A DNA stretch of 64,000 nt. It comes from Druceiella hillmani. Lineage: Eukaryota > Arthropoda > Insecta > Lepidoptera > Hepialidae. The notes below the pieces were generated by a model. The model made no database searches. It was not told the origin of the DNA and was given only the letters and a program-made list of their open reading frames with translations. A program made the translations under genes and the position numbers. The stretch is from the NCBI GenBank assembly GCA_039881145.1, contig JAYKKI010000156.1, positions 253,001 through 317,000 of the forward strand, given 5' to 3'. This document shows, piece by piece, positions 23,531 to 35,120 of this stretch (position 1 is its first letter; every line of letters starts with the position of its first letter).

Positions 23531-25239
23531 ACAACTTTAAGAAGTTTTTTGGAGTTTACGCTTTAAGAATCGATTTTCATATATAGCGCCGATATGAAGT
23601 TTTATGAGGAGTGAAATCAGAAATTTAGAGCGTATGAAGTTCAGAGTGTTAAAAATGTATAAACTTTAGGTGGCCTCTCCGTGCAACATTTGTGCACATC
23701 TTTAGAGGGAGATTTCAATACGTTTATTTAGCATTTTCTCATGGCGTAATCGTAATGATGGAGTTTGACATACGTAGGCTCGCATTAATAGGCAAAACAT
23801 AAAATCTGATTAAATCGCGATTACGTAAGTCCAGATTAATATGAATTATCTTATTATGTCTCCGACGATTCTCAGACGATAGACGCGTAATAAACTAGTA
23901 TTAGCTAATCGAGTTTGGAAAATGAACGATTAGCCGATTGGAGATTTATATTTTGGTTCAATACTTTCACCCGCGCATTCAAATGTATTACTTTCACCCG
24001 TGTACTGGGCATTCATCGTTAGCTAATTTCAGGCACATCTTAACATCGAATTATTTATTGACAGTTGTTAGCACAGATCATACACTAAAGTTGCAAGTGT
24101 CGTTTCTTTTTGGCTAAAATACAGCGTTTAACAACAAAGTAGTAAAATTAATACAAAAAAAAAACTACGATTTTCGTGACGCTGGCATTATCCTTTAGAT
24201 AATGGTTTATTTAATTGTTTTTCTATTTGTGATCGCAAGTATAATACAAAAGCTTTCTTTTTTAGCATAACCTTAATATTTAAAAAGTTGGTAATAGAAA
24301 TAATTGTATAGTTATGGAATAAAACTTGAAGGGAGTTAATCCATATTTTTAATGCAATGATAAATACTTTTTAGTTTTTATCGTATGATAGTTTTTGAGA
24401 AATATTTTAAATTATTTAGTTTTCTATCTTTTTATATTTGTTGATGTTTCAGCATTGCTAAGGGAAGTAAGCTTGACAAATGCCGTATTTTAGAAGACAT
24501 TTCGAAAATGCACTATAGATGAATAAACTGTGCTATAGGATTACGCTTTTAAAAGGTCTCCAATGGTGATGTTAATTACTTTCGCTTTTTTATATGAATC
24601 CTTTATGTGTTTCAAAATTATGCTTGGCTCTATCGCAGAAGAGTACAATTTCATTCATTGTTATATATATATACATATATACATACAGAGGCACTCAAAT
24701 TTTGGAAGGGAAATTTCCATATTTTGTTTTTGCTCGTTTAAACTCAGTTGCTAACTGAAGGGAAGATCAAACGACGCGACCTTTTTATATCCTACCAGAG
24801 TCGAGGAGTTTCTATAACATTTAAAAAAATGCTAGAAAAAAACGCGCGTTTATTAGATGCCAAGCTAATATTTTATAACTCAATAATGGTTTTTAAATTT
24901 TATTCAATTTGGTGAAAAAATCCTAATGCACCAATTACTATGATTAAGGCTGCTAGTAATAACCGCACTGACTAAAATTCTATGTACTAAAATTCTTTTT
25001 ACAAAGAGAAATAACTGTTTATATTTTTGGCTGTGAAGTGAATAGTTATATGATGTAATGGACATAATATAATTTATATAATGGGTATAATTTTAAGCAA
25101 ATTTTGATTCGTTTAATTTCAGTTCTTTTACTTTTTTTATACCACTGTTTTCTTTCTATTACTGTAGTTGCACAGTCTTGCCAAACGGAAAAATTGAAAT
25201 AATAATAAATTGTTCTTAATAGGACACCTAGCTATACCA
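23531..25239. other. AT-rich non-coding; short repeat
   Basis: No gene recognised. 'tactttcacccg' occurs twice, at about 23961 and 23990. The frame at 24563-24754 (+) has no motif. Confidence 0.4.
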
Positions 25240-25460
25240 ATTCGACCATCAGGTAATACCAGTTCGTCCTCAAAAATATTAGACGATTTTCATTAAGGAA
25301 ATAATTGACACGCGTTAAACGTTAACGTTGGCTACACCAGTCGACGTCGGCGCGCTGTCAGCGCCACGATGTGCCATGACTCAGTGCGGCGCGCAACAGG
25401 ACGGAACTTCAGGTCATCCATATTCCGTGACAATTGGTGGCAGAAACGAACGAGCACACA
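25240..25460 (+). other. LTR-like GC-rich patch with possible primer-binding site
   Basis: The GC-rich stretch 'gtcgacgtcggcgcgctgtc' to 'gactcagtgcggcgcgcaac' is followed by 'tccgtgacaattggtggcag'. In many LTR retrotransposons the 5' LTR ends in CA and is followed by TGG plus a tRNA 3'-end complement; 'gacaattggtggcagaaacg' has that look. No gag or pol frame follows and I see no second LTR, so this could be a solo remnant or chance. Confidence 0.3.
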
Positions 25461-27094
25461 CAGGGTCGGTATATTTACAGACTCGTGATGCGAGTGTGTA
25501 AAACGTAAGTAAAACGATATATTGCTGAGTTATGCTGATTTAGTTTGCGCTTAAAAATTTGCATATAGAGAGATTGATATATGAATTAGTCATAAAACGG
25601 ATGATATTCCCTTGGAAATATCAGATAAGTGTATATGAGACATTGATAACAATATATATTGTGCTACGAGAATATATTTTCTTGCACTTATAGCTTTAAT
25701 ATACCTTATAGTTTTAATAAACAAAAGAGCCCAAGTACGTGCTAGGACAGACATCTTCCATGTGCGCACAGTGTAATTATTTACACGAAATATATTCCCG
25801 TGGGGTCTGAATACTAAGCAAAATTTTAATTTGAGCAGGTACGCGAAGACGACGTATAATACCTAGGTGTCCTTTTTGTACAGTTATAAGCGAGACAAAA
25901 GAAATACCGAAAGGATATTATTCGTGTTGATCTGGCGAAAGGATATTATTCGTGGTGAACTACAAATAATTATCCTTTATTTTAATCATAGTATGGAAAC
26001 CTGTCAGAAAAACGATATTTTTCTCTATGACGAAAACACGATTTTTACTCGGCGTATTAACAATATTTATGAAAAATATATCGTGATTATCTTCATGTCT
26101 TTATCCCACAGTATTCCTGAATGAATGCATGCGTATGGTCATGGTTGAAATTTGCTTATATCCTCATGCTGAAAAAAGTATTTTAAAAGCTCAATAGACT
26201 TTTGTATTACAAAATACATGACTCTCATCCTTTTCATTAAATGTGGATTAAACGATGGCTGTGGTTGGATGGAAAATTTCTTTAAAAATTGCTTTTATTA
26301 ACGCATATGTTTTAAATTGTTTAATCGTTACTTTGAAAATCCCTTAATTTTGGTTTAGACACACTTTAAATATTGGGCCGTTACGAATATTCATTTACAC
26401 AAATAATTTGTAGCATTCACCTGTCTTACAATATTGCAAGATGCGGTCTTGTCAGTCAGTAGGTCTTGTCAGTTGGTCAGTCTTGCTATTTATTTGTAAG
26501 CAATTTCGTAACCACTTCAGTCCAAAGCTTTAGTTTAATCTTTAAACTGAGCATGGGGTTTTAATAAATAACCAAGCGAATGATAATCCCTGTTAAACCT
26601 CGGATATGTATGTGTAACATATGTATATAAAAATACAGCAATTATTGAAATTTAAAATGATGATGGCAAATTCGATTCTGAATGAGTGTTAGCAAAAAAG
26701 TATAATAGCTACCGCTTCCTTCCTGTTTCATCAAAATAACACAATCAAAAAAACAAATAAAGTTGGAAATTTCTAAATTCGAATGTAATTCTATGTTAAT
26801 GAAAAAATTAGCCAAATTGATACAGTTTCTTATTTTAATTACTGCTTAAGATAATTTTGATGAAAATGTTTGGGACCATTTAAAAATATTAAACTTTATA
26901 AAACTTCTAAACGATTAAATTATGTTCTCAAACGTTTAGAGCAAAACTAATATATGTCACAGCTTTTTTTTAAGAACGAATAAAATAACACAACATAAGT
27001 AATAAAATAACACAAAATTAAATGTTTTCAACTTAAAGCCTGTTGCACCAAAAGATTCCCAAAACTAATATATAAGTTGCGGCACCAGGAAAAA

Positions 27095-27096
<2 letters not shown>
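25461..27096. other. AT-rich non-coding; short direct duplications
   Basis: 'cgaaaggatattattcgtg' occurs at 25908 and 25936 (28 bp apart) inside the 85-codon frame 25867-26124, which has no other mark of a gene. 'ggtcttgtcagt' recurs imperfectly at about 26445-26490. Confidence 0.4.
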
Positions 27097-27141
<45 letters not shown>

Positions 27142-27164
27142 CATATATATATATATATACATAC

Positions 27165-27205
<41 letters not shown>

Positions 27206-27211
27206 TATATA
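27097..27211. repeat. (TA)n/(TACA) microsatellite
   Basis: About 115 bp of TA with interspersed 'catacata' steps. Three open frames on both strands across it are translations of the tract. Confidence 0.97.
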
Positions 27212-29209
27212 CCGAACAAGGTTTTTGTTTGCCAGAAAGATGGAATATTATTTTGTGTCGTCTCGAACAATAATGTTTGATTTTGTAGGCAACCACGAGA
27301 TGAAGTCTTTTAAAAAAAATATTGGAATAAATAGAAAAATAACAATTCCTTTCAAAAGTGATGTAATTAGCTCTCTTAATATTAAGCTTTTGAAATGTTA
27401 AGGTTTGCAAAAAAAGTAAAAAAGAATCCTATTCGCAACAAATTTGTTATACTGGCGATTACAAATAGAAAAACAATTAAATAAGCCCTTATCTCAAGTA
27501 TAATGGCAGCGTCACGAAAATCCATTTTACACTCACAGCCGAACAAAAAATTTAAAAACAGCATCCTATTTAAAATGTACTTTTGCTCATTTTTGAATGC
27601 CAGATTCACTAAACTATTATTACATTATTAACCATATTTGCTAAGATATTGCTGATGGATATAAGATATTCCTAACTTTAAAAGATTTAGAAAAATGTTG
27701 CAATTTAAATTTGCACACATCGTTATTGAACGCCAACAGCAGTCAAGGCAACTTCTTTGAGGTTGCTCTAGTTTGAAGGACAAACAAAATTGTGCGTGTC
27801 AGCTCCGACGCGTGACTGGAATTTACTCCCTGAGTAAACTCCAATTCAATTTTTAACTTTTGTTTCTGCTATTCTAGTTTGGAAGAAGACATGACGTAAT
27901 TCATACTTTTCAGTGGTTTACAAAACTGTAACCATTATCGAGATAAATATGAATCCACATTCGAAATTTGTAGATAGAAATTTCTTTATTTTATTTTTAT
28001 TATCAAGCACATTCCCTGAACGTGACCTTCAATAATAAGTTAATTTCAAAAAAATTAATTTTTACAACTATTAAAATTTAGTTTTTTTTTATTCCTCAAG
28101 ACATATCGCAATTAGTTTTTCAAATATGAAAAAAGTGCTATAATAAATTTAGGTCTAAACATTGTTTATTATAGAAATAAATTATCAACCACAACCAAAA
28201 CACAAAAATATATAGGACGTGAATAACGAAGTTATAATTTATTTTCACACTTTATGCGACATGTCATTTGTTTTGTATCTTTAAATTTTTACTGATATTA
28301 TAGTAAAAGGTAATTATATCAATATTATTTTGACATCTTTTTAGCACAAAGTCTGGTATTGCAAAGAATATCAAATATTAAAAAGTGAAGTTTTGATTAA
28401 CCATTTTGCATAGTAATGAATTTATAATGTATTTACCTTCCCTTAAAAATACACCATCTTCTACTAGAAAATTTAAAAAAGCTTAATTTTGCTCTATGTT
28501 ATTTATGTATAGATATTTAAATGACACGAGTTAAATGACATGACTGCCCAGACTGAATAAAAAAAATATCATGGGGAAACCATATGCATTAGAGCCATGC
28601 ACCTCTAATAATGGAATCTAATATGGGATAACTCAAATTTTTTTAAACCTATTCCACTAATTTTTAATATCTTTCAATTGGGATCTTTAATTTAGGGCTT
28701 TTGTTATAAAATATGTTGAAAGTGTCATAGTTAAGCATGTGATGAGATTTTAAGCGAAGATGATGGTTTAAAGCTATATCCTTTTCTGCCTATAAAAAAA
28801 GCATGCGCTTAATTGGTTACCATCCTAGATGAATACTGAAAAAACAGATATACCTATAAATATTAATTTCGAATTAATTTTTGGAACAGTTTATAGTTTT
28901 GTATTATTACTTGGTTTTTAACGGGATAAGTTGTTTCCAAACATTTCAGGCATGTAGATAGTGAGATATGTATTTGATAAAGTTATCAACTACGCATTAC
29001 TTGAGACAATTTTTTTCCAAACTGTTAATTATCGACAACAATAATGATATTAATTCCCCTTATAAATACGCAAAAAAATTATTGTAACCGATTTTGTTAA
29101 TATCTTTATTATTTACCAAATAATTAGAACCTTAAGATATTGGGGTATGCATAATATTGTGCGAGCTTCACACGAGACTGGTACAGATATTACTTAGTCT
29201 ACTCAATGG
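27212..29209. other. AT-rich non-coding DNA, nothing recognised
   Basis: No supported gene. The minus-strand frames at 27033-27410 and 27382-27609 have no recognisable motif. A GC-richer stretch near 27730-27830 is unassigned. Confidence 0.4.
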
Positions 29210-29700
29210 TACTTAAAACTAGTTAAGTGCGTCTTGTGCATGGTTATATGTGTATACTTCTTGCTATGATAATTTCCCTTTTAATTTGGTTAAATATATT
29301 ATTGTTTTAAATACTTTTCAGATTTTCAAATATAACAGTTAAGTCGGTAGGGGTGGACACGTGACTCCTGCAAAAATGGCCATTTTAAAGCTTAATATTT
29401 CATAAACCTATCGAAAAAGGTTCATGACATGACTCTAATATTTCTGAAAGACCTATTCAACGGTACTCTACATAATATGATATGTATAGGAGGTACTGTT
29501 AAGTTTTTTCTTTTAAAATATCATTTTTTATCTTTATAGGCTTTATAAATATGCAACAAATCCCAAGTTTTTAGAATTAACAGTATGTGAGTAAATCAAC
29601 TGTGATATATGAACAGACAGATAGACAGACGGATGTGAATAACTAAACTATAAGGGCTTTTAATATGGCCAGGGGGTCAAAAAACGGAAATATTTCTTTT
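29210..29700 (+). repeat. Dispersed lepidopteran-type repeat, nearly full length
   Basis: It starts 'aaactagttaagtgcgtctt', a diverged form of 'aaaccggccaagtgcg', and ends with 'gaacagacagatagacagac', 'ctaaactataagggctttta', 'atggccagggggtcaaaaaa' and 'cgg'. In the usual form these are 'agacagacagacgga', 'ctataagggttccg' and 'ccatttggctacggaaccc'. Both ends of the element type are present here, about 490 bp apart. It carries no frame. Confidence 0.6.
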
Positions 29701-29979
29701 TTGTTTCGTCAGTAACCTGAGATGAACATTTCGGCAGAAGTATTAATTTTCCTATTTCATTCTTATGACGGTTTCTTTATTTCGTTCTGTAACTCGTTCA
29801 CCATTTCTTTGGATCTTAACGTTTTATACTTAATTTTGCTAAAAGGAAAGAGCAGGAGCCCCTTAGGAAAAATCTTTGGATTAGATGGAGATAAGCTATT
29901 GAAACTTTATAATTCAAGGAATTAAACTGTACGAGTTATATTTTAAGTGACACGAATTAAAAAGGCTATAACAACCTTT

Positions 29980-31345
29980 GCACAATCCTCCGTGACAGCC
30001 ACGTAAAATTAATGCATCAAAATATTATTACCCAACGTCAAAACCATGCTTTTTTACAAGTTTAAAATATAGAACGTAAGAAAAATTCTAACAGAACGAC
30101 TTCAGGTCCTCGGACATTGCCGCAAATATATTTTTCGATAAGATATTTTAATAACAATTTATTAGAACGACGCAAAATAGCTTCGATTAATCATTGATTA
30201 AAATATAGGCAGTGAAATTGGGTTGTCTAATATCTAATGGATAATCTAATAATTCCTATGGATAATCTAATGCTTCCTAGGGAACAGCTATTAAGCTTTG
30301 GATTAAAACTTGCCTCCTTCTTTTGAGTGTTCTAATTTACCTTTCCCAAGTAGATCCTGTCGTGGAATGCGCTAGCAAAACTGAAGAGCATCAACAAGAT
30401 TGAGAGTGAAGCGGAACAGAATCAAGTTAATTGAAGTGAATATTAGAGTGTCGTGTATGTATGCAAGAGTAATAATGGACAAGCAAATAAACTAAAGTAC
30501 AATAGTAAGAAGATTATATAGTCTGTTTCCATAACTGTGAACAAACTAAGTAAAATGAAAAATAATTTACGAAATACATACAAATTTGAATGTACATGTA
30601 ATACACAATAATGAGAATTTAAATGTATGCACTCCATTTTAAAATGGAATAATCCTTTTCTGAATAAAGAGAATAATTCCGATAAAAGAAAATCCTTCAC
30701 GTTTGTTTTTAAACATAGAAATAAGGTTACTACTGAAGTTAGAAGGAAGATTCCATATTACGACCGAAGTATTTTTTGTTGGCGACCGACGATATTAATA
30801 GACACAAAGCTGAAATAAGAATTCTTTAAAATGATGAAAAGTGGCTGACCTTAATTATCGCTATAACTTCCTAATAAAAACGACAAAGGCGTGCAAAAAT
30901 TGAAGGCTCGTTACATACGTATTGAGAGAAGATAAGATTTCATATTATCATTAGTTTTTTTAAACGTGCGATCTTTTATTGCGAGAAAGAAAAATTTCTC
31001 TGCTTTAACGGAAAACTTTGGAGAAGAAAAAATATTGACTTTTTGATATAAAATGCGTCGTTTTAATATTAAATTTCTGTTTTTGAAAACTTATAGTCGC
31101 ATTTGTGTTGCAAATGGAAATATATATTTATAATTTTATTATAAATATAAGCGACCGATAGTTTATATACGTTAAGAGTATTTTCGGCCTACGAGAATTG
31201 TAAGGGTCGGTTATTATTTAAATATATTGTATTTGATTGCTGATAAACATAATTTAATAATTATTATAGATATCAAATTAATTGTAATCATAAATATTCC
31301 TAATTTCCTAACCTATTGACGTTTATAAGATGTTTTTCGCAAAAT
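29980..31345 (+). repeat. Block 4, copy B
   Basis: The middle copy of the three. The best preserved part is 30780-30945: 'gcgaccgacgatattaatag', 'acacaaagctgaaataagaa', 'cttcctaataaaaacgacaa', 'gcaaaaattgaaggctcgtt' and 'agataagatttcat'. Unlike copies A and C, no block 1, 2 or 3 is recognisable upstream. An internal duplication of 'tatggataatctaat' sits near 30235-30275. Confidence 0.8.
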
Positions 31346-31460
31346 ATTATCAACACACTGAAAGAACTAAATATAATTTAGCATAACTTCCAGAAAGTTC
31401 TATAACCTGAAGAAAAAAATTGTATGTGCTTAAGATCACAATACAGAAGTGAAACCTTTA

Positions 31461-31508
31461 GCAACCGATATAATCGTACGGTGTATCAACCGATAATATC
31501 GTACGGTG
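31461..31508. repeat. Short tandem duplication
   Basis: 'caaccgatataatcgtacgg' and 'caaccgataatatcgtacgg' are repeated 27 bases apart. Confidence 0.7.
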
Positions 31509-31543
31509 GGGAAATTGTTAATAAAAAATTAAACCAAAATTAA

Positions 31544-31647
31544 AAATATAATAATAAATGTAATTCATGGATTTAATGATGTAATTAAAAATAAAATATG
31601 CTGAATTAATTCATAAAAGTTATGCAATTATAACTCACAAAATACAC
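31544..31647 (+). repeat. 104-bp direct repeat, left copy
   Basis: This 104-base stretch recurs at 32583-32686 with one substitution and no indel. All other duplications in the window are far more diverged, so this one is recent, or is an assembly artefact. Confidence 0.95.
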
Positions 31648-32009
31648 CACAATAAGAAAAAATCTCATAAAAAATTAACACATTGAACTGAATATATATA
31701 TTTTCGGTATAAATGTAGACTTTGTATATTGAGTATACCCCGAGCTAGGGAGAGAAGATTTTTATATTTTTTAAAAAATATAATACAAATGGAATACATA
31801 TTATTTTTTTAAAAAAATTTACTCAAAAAAGAAACTTGACATCGATTCGAATAAAAACCGCCTACATCCTTTGTTTTCTAATAAACATTATCTAGGTTTG
31901 TATCCACTTAAATTTATGACGTACTTTTAACAAATGTAAAACAAAAAATGTTCTTGATTTGAATGTAAAGAAGAAATATTACTTCCTAAATTTATATCCA
32001 AGAAGAAGA

Positions 32010-32095
32010 AAAAGACACACTTCGAGGTGGGAACTCAAACTTCCGTCGCGTTTCGTCCGTAATCAAGTACATTACCATTGGAATTATGACTAACT
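32010..32095 (-). ncRNA. tRNA-like (SINE head) sequence, degenerate
   Basis: On the minus strand the segment has an A-box-like part 'tagtcataattccaatggta' and, about 35 bases on, a T-arm-like 'ggaagtttgagttccc', in which GGAA and TTCC can pair around a loop like TTTGAGT, close to the B box GGTTCGANTCC. The spacing fits a tRNA, but the acceptor stem does not close cleanly and I cannot name an anticodon. A tRNA-derived SINE or tRNA pseudogene is more likely than a working tRNA. Confidence 0.35.
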
Positions 32096-32127
32096 GAGTA
32101 AAGTGACAAAATACAAATTTACTTACT

Positions 32128-32240
32128 AACTCGGCCGCTAATTATTCAGCCGTATTCGGCCAGGCACCGAGTATACTTGAAGTCGAACCGTTCGGCCTTA
32201 CTCGCCCTACCGACGAGTATATTCGAAGCGAAAACGTCGT
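32128..32240. repeat. Palindromic 'ttcggcc' cluster
   Basis: Words around 'actcggccg', 'gtattcggcc', 'accgagtatact', 'gttcggcctt' and 'cgacgagtatattcg' are spaced through about 110 bases. I associate this with a lepidopteran repeat built from CCGAATATTCGGCCGA-like units. It is the most GC-rich part of the surrounding 5 kb. Confidence 0.5.
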
Positions 32241-32582
32241 GACGTGAAATCGCGATCTTTTCCCTTCAAAGGACAAAATGAGCTAAAAGAAGTTTTCACT
32301 TCAAATTTTTAATATTTTTTATTAAACATCGAAATTTAATTATTGACAATGAATTACATTGCATAATTTCCAAAAAATCAATTTAGTGTTATTAGCTTTC
32401 AATCTGAAAGTTTTGTTTCAATCTATCAAAGCTACGAAATAATTTACGACGAACAAAGTTTTAGTGTAAATATTTATAATAGGATGCTGTGTGATGTGAA
32501 TCATAAAAGCACTAATTCTTGTTTTTAAACATTTAATTGTGAATTTGAAAAAGAAACTAAAATTTATATTACTCATCGTAGT

Positions 32583-32686
32583 AAATATAATAATAAATGT
32601 AATTCATGGATTTAATGATGTAATAAAAAATAAAATATGCTGAATTAATTCATAAAAGTTATGCAATTATAACTCACAAAATACAC
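32583..32686 (+). repeat. 104-bp direct repeat, right copy
   Basis: It matches 31544-31647 at 103 of 104 positions; the difference is 'gtaattaaaa' against 'gtaataaaaa'. Sequence on either side of the two copies is unrelated. The 935 bases between them hold the tRNA-like segment and the 'ttcggcc' cluster. Confidence 0.95.
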
Positions 32687-32689
32687 ATG

Positions 32690-32880
32690 CTATGTACACA
32701 TAGTAACAGTTCATGCGACAATGATGGTATCGTGGCAGTATCCCGCCATGATAAAGTGGAGGTTTTACTGTATACACAAGGCGATAGTTGGCTGCAGTGA
32801 CGCTGCCACGACAATAACTGTCACGAGAAATCTTATCGTGTAAAAGCTACTTTCTACGCAACATGACAAGATCCTATCAA
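32690..32880. repeat. Hairpin-rich segment (possible MITE)
   Basis: TATCGTGGC at 32728 pairs with GCCATGATA at 32745, and the same 'atcgtggcag' also pairs with 'ctgccacga' near 32805. 'gataaa', 'tatcgtg' and similar words are scattered through it. Nested inverted words in a GC-richer patch suggest a small inverted-repeat transposon, but I cannot fix its ends. Confidence 0.4.
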
Positions 32881-33226
32881 CCTGGCGTTAAAAGAGGTGC
32901 AATGGAATACTAATTCTAAAAACTTCTTTATTGGTATAATGGAGTCCGTCAGGAGAAAAAATTGTCAAAGTCGAAATATAGAAAGGTACATGAATAAGAA
33001 AATATAATATAATAAAAAAGAAATTAAGATGCAATAAAGAATAGGAAGGTATTTTTTATTTATATAAAAAAGGAAACCATTCAGCGATTGAAAATGAGAA
33101 AGTAGCAAAAAATGAAATAAAATTCCTGAAAATAATCCAAAGCGAAAAACTAATTCATAAACGCGCATATATTATATTTTTATATTTAAATTATTGGTAA
33201 TTAGAACCAAAAATAAAAATGAATAC

Positions 33227-33275
33227 CTAGCGAAGTACGAGTACGTAGTATTTTTACTTACTCGTACTTCGTTAG
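33227..33275. repeat. 17-bp inverted repeat hairpin
   Basis: CTAGCGAAGTACGAGTA and TACTCGTACTTCGTTAG pair over 17 positions with a single G-T pair, around a 15-base loop. Nothing beside it suggests a gene or terminator. The stem is shorter than a typical animal microRNA precursor. Confidence 0.7.
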
Positions 33276-33279
33276 ATAT

Positions 33280-34849
33280 ATATTATTAATTTTGTTTCGA
33301 TTAACGTTTACAAAAAGTAAATAATATCGATTACTTTTTTTAATATCTGGCCATTGTCCAAAATACTTTAAATATAAATCGACAAGTGTGTCATCAAAAT
33401 AATTGTCTTTTCGCTCTTTTCAAGTTTTACGTAGACTTTTCCTTTAACCCTGTTGAGCCTGCGAGTTTCAGACAACGGGACATACTTTGTACTTTTGTTT
33501 CATCTTCCTACTTCAAAGACTTCCGAAGATAGAATTTTAAGTTCCAAAGATAAATTTCCGAGAGAAATAGCATTTGCAAATTATTATGAAAAATAACCTG
33601 ACTTTTGGAACAAAAAATTCAAGATTCCTCGTTCTTGGAATCTAATTTGAGAAGGAAACAATTTTTTTTATTTAAGTTTTCTTGAAGGGTCGGCTGTAAG
33701 TATTGAAGATTGTAACTCTGGCATTGAAATCTGACTGAAGATTGTAACTGACTGACATTTCCGTATTGGGACATTACTTTTGAGATAACGGATTATTTAA
33801 TTCGTGACGTAATTTATTTCTATTGATTGCCAAAAAAGTTACGAGAAGAAATGAACATAGGACAAATTTTGATCTTTGTTGTGTTGTGCATATTTGTAAA
33901 AAGTTAATCATTCTTTGCAAGTAAATACATCGCCTTTCACTGCTATTTAAAATCACACTGCTCACAATAAGTTCATGAAAAAGTACTTCAATATAAATAA
34001 TTTTGATTTGAAACAAATACTGTAAAGTTAACATTTCACTAGTGATGTCCAGCTAGTAATGATTTTCAATTTTAAAAACATAAAACAGATTCGACACAGT
34101 TCTCATTGCTCAAAAAGGCTTTAGTTGATTTTAAAAACTGTCCATGTCAAATATAAAATTTCTATCATACATTTTAAAATGCGTATGTTTTAAATTTTAT
34201 ACTAATTCTATTAAAGATACTATATGGATCTTGATGGTTATTTTTGGCTAACATGATGTTTTGACGATAACTAGTAACATTTATGTTTTTGATAGGTTTC
34301 CATTACTAGCAAAGCTAACCACGTTACTTTTACTTTTGCTGTAAAAACATATTTTCCAATTACAAACTTTAAAATAAAATTTTCTAAAAATTGTTCAAAG
34401 TATAGACTGTAATAAAGTTTACATTTTTACGAACTCATTTACGTCTGAAATTCAGTTTTTAGGCCAGATCATCAAAAATGTTATATTCATCAAAATCTAT
34501 TTTTAGAGAAGAAAGGAAAAAACTTCATCTTTTATAGACAGTCTTTACTTTTTGCTATTGAAACCATATCTTGTTTTGTTGCTTCAAAAGTAATATTTAA
34601 TTAACTTTGTTCGATTTGATTTCTTTCATTTAATTAATGATTGACGTGAACTTCATGGGTTCTATAATGAATAATCACTTTTATTATGTGCACAATTTTT
34701 AATAATATTTCCGTTAAATATATAGAAAAATTATTTCTTTCATTTGTTATCGTTTGGTCACAAGTATCCCTCTTAAAATATGTCATTATACTCAAAGTTT
34801 AAACTTTATTGACCCATAAGCCACAGTACATTAGTTTATCCATACGAAA
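33280..34849. other. AT-rich non-coding DNA, nothing recognised
   Basis: No supported gene. The 86-codon minus-strand frame at 33774-34034 has no recognisable motif. Confidence 0.45.
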
Positions 34850-35120
34850 AGTAAAACAACTCACTCAAACTGACCCGGTTGTCACTTTGTGACTCGTGTT
34901 TGCCAGTAATTGCCAGAGATATTCGTTAAGTACGGCGATCCCTCCCAGCTGGAAACAACAAACTTAAGTGTATGGCCCAATTGAGAGTTAACAAGGGACT
35001 GGTGAGCTTAATAAACTTCCTGTTACTCTAATGATCATTTCTTAAATTTTCACTTTTAACTCCTACAAAATGGTATAGAATTATTTGTTTCTTTATTTCT
35101 TCCTTTGTTAGTTTTTAGTA
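34850..35120 (+). repeat. Block 1, copy C
   Basis: Partner of 15290-15560: 'tgactcgtgtttgccagtaa', 'ttgccagagatattcg', 'ttaagtacggcgatccctcc' and 'ggaaacaacaaact' follow in the same order, offset by about 19.6 kb. Confidence 0.75.

Noticed and set aside
27028..27410. Up to 125-codon frames rich in YI
   Set aside because: Translations of a (TA)n/(TACA) microsatellite, present on both strands.
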